From Geitlerinema sp. PCC 7407 (GTDB taxonomy: Bacteria > Cyanobacteriota > Cyanobacteriia > PCC-7407), in assembly GCF_000317045.1 (NCBI RefSeq), contig NC_019703.1, forward strand, positions 3,460,501 to 3,524,500: a stretch of 64,000 bases of DNA, in the 5' to 3' direction. Positions 46,914-55,179 of the stretch are shown in pieces. The notes under the pieces were generated by a model. It ran no database searches and was not told where the DNA came from. It worked only from the letters and a program-made list of their open reading frames with translations. The position numbers and the translations under genes were made by a program. Each line of letters starts with the position of its first letter. The stretch's first letter is position 1.

Positions 46914-48710
46914 ATGACCCTCACCAGACCTCCTCTCAGCAAGCAGCCAACGGCCAATCCCCGCACCGTCGGACAGCGCTTTCAATCCCTGATTGTCATG
47001 CTGATGGTAAGCCTGCTGTTCGCCGGAGGGCTGGCCGCCCGTCTCGCCTACCTCCAGCTCATCGAAGGGCCTCGCAATCGCCAGCTCGCTGACAACAACC
47101 GCATTCGCCTGATTCCCAAGCAGCCCGAGCGCGGCCGCATCCTCGATCGCAACGGCAAAGAACTCGCAGGCAGTCGCCTCTCCTACTCTGTCTTCCTATG
47201 GCCGATCGCCCTCAACGAAAAAAATCGGTCCCAGACCCTCAAGCGGCTGTCCACCATCATCAAAGTTCCCGAGGCCGAAATCCAGAAGCGCCTTGACCAG
47301 GCAGGCTACAACTCTCCCTTCTTGGTGCGCGTTGCCCGAGGCATCAGCCCCGCCCAGGTAACCGCCATCGAAGAGTTTAGCCATGAGCTAGCAGGCGTTG
47401 AGGTCGACGCAGAAGCCGTCCGCTACTACCCCAACGGCGATCTGGCCGCTCACGTCTTGGGCTACACCGGCGAGATGAGCGACGAGGAGCTCGATCGCCG
47501 CCGCGACGAAGGCTATCGCCTAGGGGACGTGATTGGTCAGATGGGCGTTGAGGCAGCCTTTGAGGACCGGCTGCGGGGAGAATGGGGCGGTCAGCAGGTG
47601 GAGGTCGACGGCACCGGCCAAGTGGTGCGGATCTTGGGCGAAAAACCCACCCGGGCTGGCGGCGACGTGCGTCTGACCCTGGATGTGGACTTGCAAAAGG
47701 CCGCTGAGGCTGCCCTAGGGGATACCCAAGGGGCGATCGTGGCCATTGATCCCAACAATGGGGCCGTGTTGGCAATGGTCAGCCGCCCTACCTACGATCC
47801 GAACCTGTTCTCAACGCGCATTTCCGAGGAGCAGTGGCAGCGTCTCCAAAGCGAGGACACGCCCTTTGTCAACCGCGCGCTGCAGGGCTTTCCGCCAGCC
47901 AGCACCTTCAAGATCGTCACGACGGCGGCGGCGATCGAGTCTGGCAAGTATTCTGCCGACACCGTGCTGCCGACCTATCCCTACATCCAGGCAGGCGGCA
48001 TTCAGTTTTGGGACTGGAACCGGGCAGGCTTTGGCCCCCAAGGCTTTGCAGGCGCCCTGAAGTGGAGCAGCGACACGTTCTTCTACCAGATCGCCATGGG
48101 CATCCAAGGCCCCACGCTGATCGAGTGGACCCGGCGCTTTGGCTTTGGGCGCAAAACGGGCATCGAGCTGTCCAATGAGGAGGCAGCGGGTCTGGTGCCT
48201 GACGATGCCTGGAAGCGCAAAGAGCTCAATGAAGGCTGGTTCTTGGGCGACTCGATCAACATGTCGATCGGTCAAGGCTTCTTGCAGTCGACGCCGCTGC
48301 AAGTAGCGGTCATGTTCGCCGTTCCAGCCAACGGCGGCTACCTCGTCAAACCCCATGTTCTCAAAGACAATGAGGCCTCGCGGAACTGGCGTCAGTCCCT
48401 GGATCTGGAGCCTGAAACCCTAGACGTGATTCGCCAAGGCCTGCGGGATGTTGTGGACGGAGGCACCGGGGAAGCCCTCAACGTTTCCAATCTGCCACTG
48501 GTGGCGGGCAAGTCCGGCACGGCTGAAGACCCGCCCAGACCGTCTCACACCTGGTTTGGAGCCTACGCACCGCTGGACAAACCTGAGATCGTGGTAGTGG
48601 CGTTTGGGGAAAACTCGGGCAGCGGCGGGGGCGCCTTTGCGGCTCCCAAGGTGCGCCAAGTTCTGGAAGCCTATTTCAACAATCCGAAGCGTCGCCAACA
48701 AGGACAATAG
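46914..48710 (+). CDS. mrdA: Penicillin-binding protein 2 (class B transpeptidase)
   Basis: 598 residues. An N-terminal cytosolic tail of ~28 residues and one transmembrane helix (LIVMLMVSLLFAGGLAARLA) precede the PBP dimerisation domain and the transpeptidase. Catalytic motifs are STFK (serine nucleophile), SSD (SxN-type position) and KSGT. It cross-links peptidoglycan during elongation with RodA, on the periplasmic side. It is transcribed alone. The C-terminus GQ follows a short basic tail. Confidence 0.92.
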   Translation: MTLTRPPLSKQPTANPRTVGQRFQSLIVMLMVSLLFAGGLAARLAYLQLIEGPRNRQLADNNRIRLIPKQPERGRILDRNGKELAGSRLSYSVFLWPIALNEKNRSQTLKRLSTIIKVPEAEIQKRLDQAGYNSPFLVRVARGISPAQVTAIEEFSHELAGVEVDAEAVRYYPNGDLAAHVLGYTGEMSDEELDRRRDEGYRLGDVIGQMGVEAAFEDRLRGEWGGQQVEVDGTGQVVRILGEKPTRAGGDVRLTLDVDLQKAAEAALGDTQGAIVAIDPNNGAVLAMVSRPTYDPNLFSTRISEEQWQRLQSEDTPFVNRALQGFPPASTFKIVTTAAAIESGKYSADTVLPTYPYIQAGGIQFWDWNRAGFGPQGFAGALKWSSDTFFYQIAMGIQGPTLIEWTRRFGFGRKTGIELSNEEAAGLVPDDAWKRKELNEGWFLGDSINMSIGQGFLQSTPLQVAVMFAVPANGGYLVKPHVLKDNEASRNWRQSLDLEPETLDVIRQGLRDVVDGGTGEALNVSNLPLVAGKSGTAEDPPRPSHTWFGAYAPLDKPEIVVVAFGENSGSGGGAFAAPKVRQVLEAYFNNPKRRQQGQ

Positions 48711-48799
48711 GCTTTGGGGAGTCGCGAGACCGAGGACAGAGGGTTTGGCTGCAAACTTTTTGGCTGTGACTCAGGGTGCGCAGGTTTCATTTTGCTTTC

Positions 48800-49231
48800 G
48801 TGACATACTCCTACGCTGATACTGACGCATACAGCGTAGGCTTCTCAGTGACCCCTGCTATTGCATCGGGCGTATCCTGAGCTTTACTTTGAGTCCACGG
48901 AATGCCCTACCGCAGACTTTGAACAAGTACCAAAGTATGTTCAACCTCGGTACTGTCAAAGTTTTACGCATCCACAGAAACAGGAATTCGCTATTACTGG
49001 ATGCAACCGCGTACTTTGAGTTGTCGTGGTTCAGATTTTAGGGCGGCGATTAGCTCAAACCCTTGCCCTGACTATATCACACCTACTTTGTGCCATGAAA
49101 GATTTGCTCGTTTCCTCCCCCTTCCCTTCCCGCGCCTGGGGCATAGGTCAGGGGAGCGTCGTCATCTCACTCGCATTCATCTCACGCCAAGCCAAGGATG
49201 ATGGCGTGAGGCTTCTGCTGCTTTAGCTAAA
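48800..49231 (+). mobile_element. Non-autonomous IS200/IS605-like element, copy 1
   Basis: 432 bp, homologous to the segment 58191-58622 in inverse orientation. Similarity starts abruptly at gtgacatactcctacgctg and ends abruptly at ctttagctaaa, with unrelated flanks. The left hairpin is CCTACGCTG / CAGCGTAGG (48810-48818 and 48832-48840) and the right hairpin is CTCACGCCA / TGGCGTGAG (49181-49189 and 49202-49210). Different hairpins at the two ends, with no terminal inverted repeats, is the layout of IS200/IS605 elements. No transposase or TnpB frame remains. Confidence 0.65.
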
Positions 49232-49412
49232 ATGGAGATTTGGAGAGAAGTGCTAGCCTGTGCCAACCTAGAAGAAGCGTCTACCTACTGGTACATATCT
49301 AGGCTCCTTAAAGCCACTAAACTAGACTGAATAACTCTTCTATAAAGTGGCAACTATTGCCCTTCTCTTTATCCATCCTGTTCTGTTCAGCAGGGTCGCA
49401 GCAGCAATCTGT

Positions 49413-49640
49413 ATGAGCCAGTCATTTGCGTCTTTTTTCACTGTTTACGAGACCAAAGACGCGATCGAACTTCACCCCGGTTGCCGCGATATCCAGGATG
49501 TTCGCGTCATTTGTAGCTGCTTGTCTTACGAGAGTGCTTGTACGATCGCTCAGCTGTCAGCCAACCTCAAGCAGCTGCCTGTTTTAGACTATGTCGTGAG
49601 TGGCGCTCTATCTTCGGATAATCCTTCAACAGTCAGCTAG
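49413..49640 (+). CDS. Small hypothetical protein
   Basis: 75 residues from ATG 49413 (MSQSFASFFTVYETKD); the frame is open back to 49347. It contains HPGCRDIQDVRVICSCLSYES, with three cysteines. I do not recognise a family. The regular composition and plausible start make it more likely real than not. It lies just after the IS-like element. Confidence 0.45.
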   Translation: MSQSFASFFTVYETKDAIELHPGCRDIQDVRVICSCLSYESACTIAQLSANLKQLPVLDYVVSGALSSDNPSTVS

Positions 49641-49854
49641 TCCCCAGGCTATGCCTCCCTTGATCTTGGCGATCAAGGGATGACCATCGGCTGCTGTCAA
49701 AGTTTTTTACTGCGACCTTGAATCACTCCACTGGGTAGCAAAGTTTTGCTTCCTCTTTGCTGCTTCTCAAAGGACTATTTTGAGTTCGTTGAGAGATTTT
49801 CTGTCTCAGGGTATCGATGTTCGCTGCGCTGCCAAACGCAAGCGAGTCTGGACG

Positions 49855-50193
49855 CTACTGACTCTGCTGGTAGCGGCGCAAGGCTGCCCGGAAATTGTTC
49901 TTGCTAACCTTTTCTCCTAGGGCCAGGGAAAGCGATCGCCAAAGACGCGCTCCTACATCCCGGATATAGCCAGCGTCATAACCAGAAGCATGGGCAATCT
50001 CCAGGTAGGAATGGCCGTCCCAAGCATGGCGGAAGATCACTTCCTGAATATCGGTCAAGCCTCGCGATTCATTGCTTTTCAACAGGTTATCTACAATCTC
50101 AAGTGCTTCCTGAACAGTCATGGACTCCAAGACCCTAAAATTTTCTGGAAAGAGAGTTAGCTCTTCCAGCCGATGCAGTTCTTCCGTTTTCAT
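49855..50193 (-). CDS. Stand-alone vMAP N-terminal-type helix-turn-helix protein
   Basis: 112 residues. The segment LTDIQEVIFRHAWDGHSYLE, with GYDAGYIRDVGARLW and LGEKVSKNNFRAAL, matches the HTH domain that in many cyanobacteria forms the N-terminus of large NB-ARC/WD40 or vWA-MoxR-associated proteins. Here it stands alone after a ~35-residue acidic leader. It could be a DNA-binding regulator, an adaptor, or the remaining head of a larger protein, although the stop is clean. Confidence 0.7.
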   Translation of the reverse strand: MKTEELHRLEELTLFPENFRVLESMTVQEALEIVDNLLKSNESRGLTDIQEVIFRHAWDGHSYLEIAHASGYDAGYIRDVGARLWRSLSLALGEKVSKNNFRAALRRYQQSQ

Positions 50194-50730
50194 CTAGAAT
50201 CTGCAGCAAAGCGACCGCACAATTGTCGGAGACCTACCCCAAAGACTCGATTCCTAGAATTTCTTGTGCATCATAAATGCTAGTTACTTGTATTTTCCAT
50301 CTTGGAAAGCTTTCAATTAGTTAAAAAGCCCTAAAAAGCAAACTTTTTCTGACATTTTCAAGCTTTTAATTACAGAGAGATTACTTAATGTCACTTGCTA
50401 GATTGGACCAACTCTTACCAAATCTACATAAGTTTCTATGGAATTCTAGGCAGTCCATGATTTCAGGATATATCCGGACACTATTGGGCGATATCAGCAT
50501 TTTTCAGGAGAATGACGGCCAAATTTGACGGCGATCGCCATTAAGTGTTGCAGCAATTTTTACCGTTGTAGGGGTTTGGCAGAAGCGATCGCCGCTGACT
50601 GCATTGCTCTTATGCAGTTAATGCAAGTCATTTTGGGCATGGTCCACACTTCTTGATGACTGAGGCTGCTCAGGATTCCCAACCGGCCGTACACCAGCCT
50701 ACGGCTACACTCAAGGCAGCAAAACCACTT
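50194..50730. other. AT-rich intergenic region
   Basis: About 540 bp between the 5' end of the HTH gene and the 3' end of the protease gene. It is AT-rich for the first 300 bp, with HIP1 octamers near 50530 and 50586. No gene, terminator or repeat was recognised. Confidence 0.4.
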
Positions 50731-51594
50731 TTAACTTTTTTTCTCCGGCGGCATCATGGGGCGAGATTCATAGGGCAGCGGAATGTACTGCACCGTCGGA
50801 CGATTGTTTTGGGGCTGCGGATAGAGGTCCATCAGGGCATAGATAATTTTGGGTAAGCCGGCCGTCACTGGCAGCCCTAGCGCTGTCGCCTCCTCCACCG
50901 GGATTGGGTAGTCGTGGGTCACACGACCGGTCGTCAGGGCCTCAACAATCTCGTCGATCTTCTCTGGCGAAATCTTTTGGCGCGGCATGTCGTCCTCGAG
51001 CAGCGTTCGCACGAAGCGCTGAACTTGATTAATCGCCTTGCGCGACAGGTCCGCCATGATTAACGTTTGATCCTCGACGGCGCTGACGGGCTTTTGCTCA
51101 ATGACCCGCAGCACGCTGGCCGCCGGGAAGTTGCCGAGCTGCGGATCCACTGGTCCCAAAACCGCATTTTCATCCATGACAATCTCATCGGCGGCAAGGG
51201 CCAGCATCGTACCGCCGCTCATGGCGTAGTGAGGCACAAAGACGGTGACCTTAGCAGAATGACGCAGCAGGGCCCGGGCAATCTGCTCTGTGGCTAATAC
51301 CAATCCACCCGGTGTATGCAAAATCAAGTCGATGGGGACGTCCGGCGGGGTCAGGCGAATCGCGCGCAGCACCTGCTCTGAGTCCTCGATGCTGATAAAG
51401 CGGGAGACCGGAATACCCAGCAGGCTGATCGATTCTTGACGATGGATCAGCAAGATTGCGCGGCTGTTGCGCTGCTGCTCAAACTCGCGAATGCACTGGA
51501 CTCGACGGCGCTCTAAGGCCCGACGCTGAATTAGCGGCTGAAGAGAGCTTAGAACCAAAAAAATCCAAAAAAGGTCAAAGAAGTGGAAATTCAT
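50731..51594 (-). CDS. SDH-family ClpP-fold serine protease (membrane-anchored)
   Basis: 287 residues. A short N-terminal hydrophobic anchor (FFDLFWIFLVLSSLQPL) precedes a ClpP/crotonase-fold domain. IDLILHTPGGLVLATEQIA is followed by the nucleophile region HYAMSGGTMLALAADEIVMD and LGPVDPQLG. This corresponds to the serine dehydrogenase proteinase family (PF01972 type), related to SppA. The C-terminal tail is Pro-rich. Substrate unknown. It lies just downstream of the ParB-like gene on the same strand but is separated from it by 82 bp, so cotranscription is possible. Confidence 0.82.
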   Translation of the reverse strand: MNFHFFDLFWIFLVLSSLQPLIQRRALERRRVQCIREFEQQRNSRAILLIHRQESISLLGIPVSRFISIEDSEQVLRAIRLTPPDVPIDLILHTPGGLVLATEQIARALLRHSAKVTVFVPHYAMSGGTMLALAADEIVMDENAVLGPVDPQLGNFPAASVLRVIEQKPVSAVEDQTLIMADLSRKAINQVQRFVRTLLEDDMPRQKISPEKIDEIVEALTTGRVTHDYPIPVEEATALGLPVTAGLPKIIYALMDLYPQPQNNRPTVQYIPLPYESRPMMPPEKKS

Positions 51595-51676
51595 GCATTT
51601 AGACTATAAAGCCTGTTTTTTTGACCATTATTTCACTGCGATCGCCCCAGGCAAGCTGTCTACGGCCCGAGGGGCT

Positions 51677-52396
51677 CTATCCTCCGCAGGCATCTACGAT
51701 TGCTAGCAGAGTATCTGCGCCGAGGCCATGGCCTTTGAAGCGGGCTTTCAGATCTTTGAGGGATTTGAATTCGCTTTTCTTGCGCTCGGCGATCGCGTGT
51801 TTGTGGATTTTCTCCGCTGCTTTGCCTTTCACGTTGGCCTGCTGGAGCATCAAGACAAAATCAGGGGACTGAGGATTATTGAAGACTTCTAGCGGCTTGA
51901 TTGGCTTTGGCAGAGAGTTTTCAACACCCAACATTCGCTCTACCAGCTGTTGATTTTGCTGCAAAAAGTTTTCTCGTAAAGCTGCCAGCTCTTGGGTTAA
52001 GTGAGTTTCTAGGTTGGTGATTCGGTGCTCTAGGTTGGCAGCAGGCGCTTGAGGCTGGGCGATCGCCTCTGGTGCAGCAGAACCGGCGGGCGATCGCCCC
52101 AAAAGTTCTAGCTGGCTGAGAATCTCAGACTCATGTTTCGCCGCCAGGACAAAAGCATTGACCGTCTCTCCCTTTCGGGAGTCTTTTTGTTTTGCTTTTG
52201 CCGCCGCATAATACTCCAGATGACCTTCAAGGATTTCAAAGCTTTCTAAGCCGGTTCGCTTAAGCACCAGGGGTTTTACTAGGCCACCGCAGGCCAAAAT
52301 CAGCTCAGCAAGCTGATCAATCGTCGCTTCAGAAAAGTGCGATCGCGGCACACTTGAAGAAATATCTTTGACATCCACGAGCTCAAAACGAATCAT
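51677..52396 (-). CDS. ParB-like protein with divergent nucleotide motif and coiled coil
   Basis: 239 residues from ATG 52396 (MIRFELVDVKDISSS), chosen because it sits 4 bp after the stop of the ParA-fusion gene; the frame is open to 52474. The N-terminal ~90 residues resemble a ParB N-domain (ATIDQLAELILACGGLVKPL, then YEIL-like FEILEGHLEYYAAA). The CTP-binding GERRxRA signature is replaced by EGHLEYYAA, so CTPase activity is doubtful. A coiled coil (about 115-165, LEHRITNLETHLTQEL) and a helical basic C-terminal domain (KSLKDLKARFKGHGLG) follow. No classic ParB HTH is seen. Confidence 0.7.
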   Translation of the reverse strand: MIRFELVDVKDISSSVPRSHFSEATIDQLAELILACGGLVKPLVLKRTGLESFEILEGHLEYYAAAKAKQKDSRKGETVNAFVLAAKHESEILSQLELLGRSPAGSAAPEAIAQPQAPAANLEHRITNLETHLTQELAALRENFLQQNQQLVERMLGVENSLPKPIKPLEVFNNPQSPDFVLMLQQANVKGKAAEKIHKHAIAERKKSEFKSLKDLKARFKGHGLGADTLLAIVDACGG

Positions 52397-52400
52397 TCGC

Positions 52401-53816
52401 CTACATCCCCATTTTTTCAGCAACTTCCTTGGCCAGCAGCTGAAACTCCTCCGCTGACGGGGAGTCCGGCGCAAACTCTAGTACCGACTTTGGATCCGGA
52501 ATCTGTAAATCGCCAACCACAATCATTTTGTCCATGCAGTGAGACAGCGCAACACGGTCATAAATCACGCTTTCCATGAGCGGAAACTGGTAGCGATCTA
52601 CAATAGTTTGGCGCTGCTTGGGAAAAACATATTCCAGAAAGCGAGAATTCGTTGCAATCTTCGACGGCAAAACGCCTAAAATTTGAAGCGAATCTTTGCC
52701 AATCATTTCTCGAAACTCATTGGCTTCTTGAACAAAAGTTCGGACATTATTGAGACCTTGATTGGCAAAAGGCTTGAGGTCCGACGGAATAATCAGGTAG
52801 TCAGCCGCAATCAGCGCCACCTGGGCATAAAAGTCCCGAGAAGGCGGGGTGTCAATAATCACAATGTCATAGGTTGATTCGACTTGCTTGAGCTTTGATA
52901 GAAGTCGAGTTTTGCCGGAGGAGAGGCGATTTAGGGTGTCTTGGACATCAATGAGGGAAACGTGGGCCGGAATTACATCAATTTCGGGCGTGTTGAAAAA
53001 GTGCGATCGGCGAGCCACATCACCAATGGAATAGGCGTCTCCAGACTCTAAGACATGGCGAACATTTTTATCTTTTAAGTCGTCATCTTCATCAAACTGA
53101 AATTTAATCAATCCCGCAGCAAAGGTAGTATTTGCTTGAGAGTCGAGATCAATGAGCAAAACCTTTTTGCCAAGCTTGCGAAAAGCAGAGGCTAGGTTCA
53201 CAGAAATCGTGGTTTTTCCGACGCCGCCTTTGTTGTGATAAATCGCGATAACTTTCACAGTTTCTCCTCGTTCTTCAGCCTCCAGCGTCCAGTCTTTTGA
53301 CACTGGTTCAGGGCGATCGCCCCTATCAGTCGTCGCCAACGGATCAAGATCCCGCGGCCCAACCGTGCCTGCATGTAGATGCGCCAGCGTTTCGCGACCA
53401 ATCAATGCGCGAATCTGATCAATGTGTGATTCAATCTCTCTGCCTCGGCACTGAAAGACTAAGTGCAAATCTGTTTCAGTTCGAGTAAAAATTCGGATTT
53501 CTCGACCATTGGTTAAAAGACCATAGCGAGCATTGAGACTGACCAAATATCGCTTGAGTCTTTGGGAATGCTTGTCGAGATTTTGCTGAGGGCTTTTGGC
53601 CTCGATCACGAGGCTCAGTACCCCAACAGAATCCACTACAAAAGGTAGTACCTGAGTCGCGAAAGCCAAGAAGTCGAGACGAATACTGCCAAAGGCAACT
53701 TCCTGATACCAGGTATCCGGCGTGTAGCCGAGGGTTGGCAACAGGTATTGAACAATAAATTTGCTTTCAACCTCGCTTTCGTTTCGACACTGCTCTGGAT
53801 CAAAAGAGATACTCAT
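52401..53816 (-). CDS. HSDR_N-type nuclease domain fused to ParA ATPase
   Basis: 471 residues. Residues ~10-145 match the type I restriction R-subunit N-terminal domain: ESEVESKFIVQYLLPTLGY, D48 in SIRLDFLAF, E72-A-K74 in VIEAKSP, then QRLKRY and YGLLTNGREIRIF. This is a complete PD-(D/E)xK active site with the trailing Q-x(4)-Y feature. After a linker, residues ~188-470 are a ParA/MinD ATPase with deviant Walker A KGGVGKTT (196-203), LIDLDSQANTT and IIDTPPS. It forms a two-gene operon with the ParB-like gene. A restriction-type or regulated-cleavage role is inference; the domain combination itself is directly visible. Confidence 0.85.
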   Translation of the reverse strand: MSISFDPEQCRNESEVESKFIVQYLLPTLGYTPDTWYQEVAFGSIRLDFLAFATQVLPFVVDSVGVLSLVIEAKSPQQNLDKHSQRLKRYLVSLNARYGLLTNGREIRIFTRTETDLHLVFQCRGREIESHIDQIRALIGRETLAHLHAGTVGPRDLDPLATTDRGDRPEPVSKDWTLEAEERGETVKVIAIYHNKGGVGKTTISVNLASAFRKLGKKVLLIDLDSQANTTFAAGLIKFQFDEDDDLKDKNVRHVLESGDAYSIGDVARRSHFFNTPEIDVIPAHVSLIDVQDTLNRLSSGKTRLLSKLKQVESTYDIVIIDTPPSRDFYAQVALIAADYLIIPSDLKPFANQGLNNVRTFVQEANEFREMIGKDSLQILGVLPSKIATNSRFLEYVFPKQRQTIVDRYQFPLMESVIYDRVALSHCMDKMIVVGDLQIPDPKSVLEFAPDSPSAEEFQLLAKEVAEKMGM

Positions 53817-54273
53817 CAGATCGCGTCAATTATCCCAATGGGGTCCTGGCTGAGTGTCAGGACTCTTTCTAAAGTTCCCATCAAAGGAAAACTCTTAACA
53901 CCTGGGCGCAATCAGATATGAATCCTTGGAGGACCAGAAGTTAAAAAGACTGGCGTTTAGACACGCCTGAAGCAGGCCCCAGCGCTTTTGGAGAAACGAC
54001 AAAGAGGGATATCGTCCTTGACTCAAGGGCGATACCCCTCTTTGTGCACACTGAAGATTGACGGAAGATTTGCCGCTGACAGAAGCCATGCCGCTGAAGC
54101 GAGTGGGCAGGCTGGCAGGTCAGAGGGTGATTGGGCTAGGACGTGGGCTCGGTTCCAGGGAGGCCCGCCGCTCAGCTCTCAAAAATTTTGGAGGCTCGGA
54201 TGGGGTGACGTCTGGCCTGGGGTCTCTGGGACGGAGCAAGCACAGGCCAGACATCAGCCTTGAGGATGTGGGT
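53817..54273. other. Intergenic region with a large hairpin
   Basis: About 460 bp upstream of the ParA-fusion gene and downstream of the HHL1-like gene. It holds the hairpin at 53999-54045, annotated separately. Open frames across it are low in plausibility. Confidence 0.4.
53999..54045. repeat. 47-bp near-perfect palindromic hairpin
   Basis: 21-base arms, acaaagagggatatcgtcct(t) at 53999-54019 and (a)agggcgatacccctctttgt at 54025-54045, with 2 mismatches and a 5-nt loop. No T-run follows on either side. It resembles a miniature palindromic repeat more than a terminator. Confidence 0.6.
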
Positions 54274-54711
54274 TTAGTCGCGCTTTAGCAGGGAGGTGAA
54301 GCGATCGCGCACCTGTGAGAAGACGGACTGGAGAGCGCCCGCTGCGCCGGGGGCGGGCTTTTCGGCCAGCTGCACCGGCTCATCCGGAAACTCCTTGAGG
54401 CGGTAGCCGTATTCCAAGTCGTCTGTGTGCTTGCGCAGGTGGGGCGACAGGCGGAAGGCACCCTTGAGGAGCTCGTCTTCGTTCGCGAAGATCGCCTGAT
54501 TGATTTGGTTGCTGCGGCCAACGGCAATGGAGCCCACCGGGAACCAGTTTTTCTTGCCTCGAACCCGTACAAAGACCACAAACTCTGGCATACCGTCGGA
54601 CTTCATTTTGTCGTACTGGGAAGCGGCGGCTTGCCGCTTTTCGGCGCTTTTTGCCACCTTTTCCTTTTTCTGAGCATGCTTGGGGGTACCAAAGCCGAGA
54701 TTGGATGCCAT
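54274..54711 (-). CDS. HHL1-like protein
   Basis: 145 residues. The central region PEFVVFVRVRGKKNWFPVGS and the following AVGRSNQINQAIFANEDEL match the cyanobacterial relatives of plant HHL1 (hypersensitive to high light 1), which associates with photosystem II repair. The N-terminus is Lys/Ala-rich and helical. No transmembrane segment is evident here. It is divergent from the DUF4090 gene. Confidence 0.78.
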   Translation of the reverse strand: MASNLGFGTPKHAQKKEKVAKSAEKRQAAASQYDKMKSDGMPEFVVFVRVRGKKNWFPVGSIAVGRSNQINQAIFANEDELLKGAFRLSPHLRKHTDDLEYGYRLKEFPDEPVQLAEKPAPGAAGALQSVFSQVRDRFTSLLKRD

Positions 54712-54816
54712 GTTTGGTGTCTCCTAAACGTTATGCAGCAACGTCATTAACAAAAGTTTACTGGATTTTCAGACTTTGTTTTTCGGTAGGATGACTTCGT
54801 TCTCTTCGGAGCCATT

Positions 54817-55113
54817 GTGATGTCTGCTGAAAACAAATCTTCCCTCGGCGCTGACGCCGTTGACGCGGCGATCGCCCAGGGTCTAGACCTCGACGGTACC
54901 CCCATTCCAGCCGCCAAGCTCGAGCTCTATAACGAGGTCATGGGCTTTGAGGCGGGTCGCCAGCGCAGCGGTGTGAGCAACACCATGCGATCGCGGATTG
55001 TCCGCATCGGCGCCAAGCACCTGCCCCAAGAGGAGCTCAACCAAAAGCTCCTAGCCGCTGACTTCGCACCGCTAAAAGACAAAGAAATCGCCTTCTACTA
55101 CGGCGGCAAATAA
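54817..55113 (+). CDS. DUF4090 family protein
   Basis: 98 residues. ADAVDAAIAQGLDLDGTPIP and QRSGVSNTMRSRIVRIGAKH match a conserved small cyanobacterial family (DUF4090, from memory). It begins MM; the second ATG is equally possible. Function unknown. It is followed by a bidirectional terminator shared with ileS. Confidence 0.72.
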   Translation: MMSAENKSSLGADAVDAAIAQGLDLDGTPIPAAKLELYNEVMGFEAGRQRSGVSNTMRSRIVRIGAKHLPQEELNQKLLAADFAPLKDKEIAFYYGGK

Positions 55114-55118
55114 AAACA

Positions 55119-55149
55119 AAAGCCCCCGCCTTTCAGGAGCGGGGGCTTT
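55119..55149. terminator. Bidirectional terminator between DUF4090 gene and ileS
   Basis: A perfect 11-bp stem, AAAGCCCCCGC (55119-55129) with GCGGGGGCTTT (55139-55149) and a 9-nt loop, between convergent genes. Confidence 0.85.
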
Positions 55150-55179
55150 GATTTTGGGGTTGTAGTCAGGGCAGCAACC

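Noticed and set aside
54058-54288. Small plus-strand proteins after the hairpin at 53999-54045
   Set aside because: No domain similarity, and they overlap the 3' end of the HHL1-like gene on the other strand.
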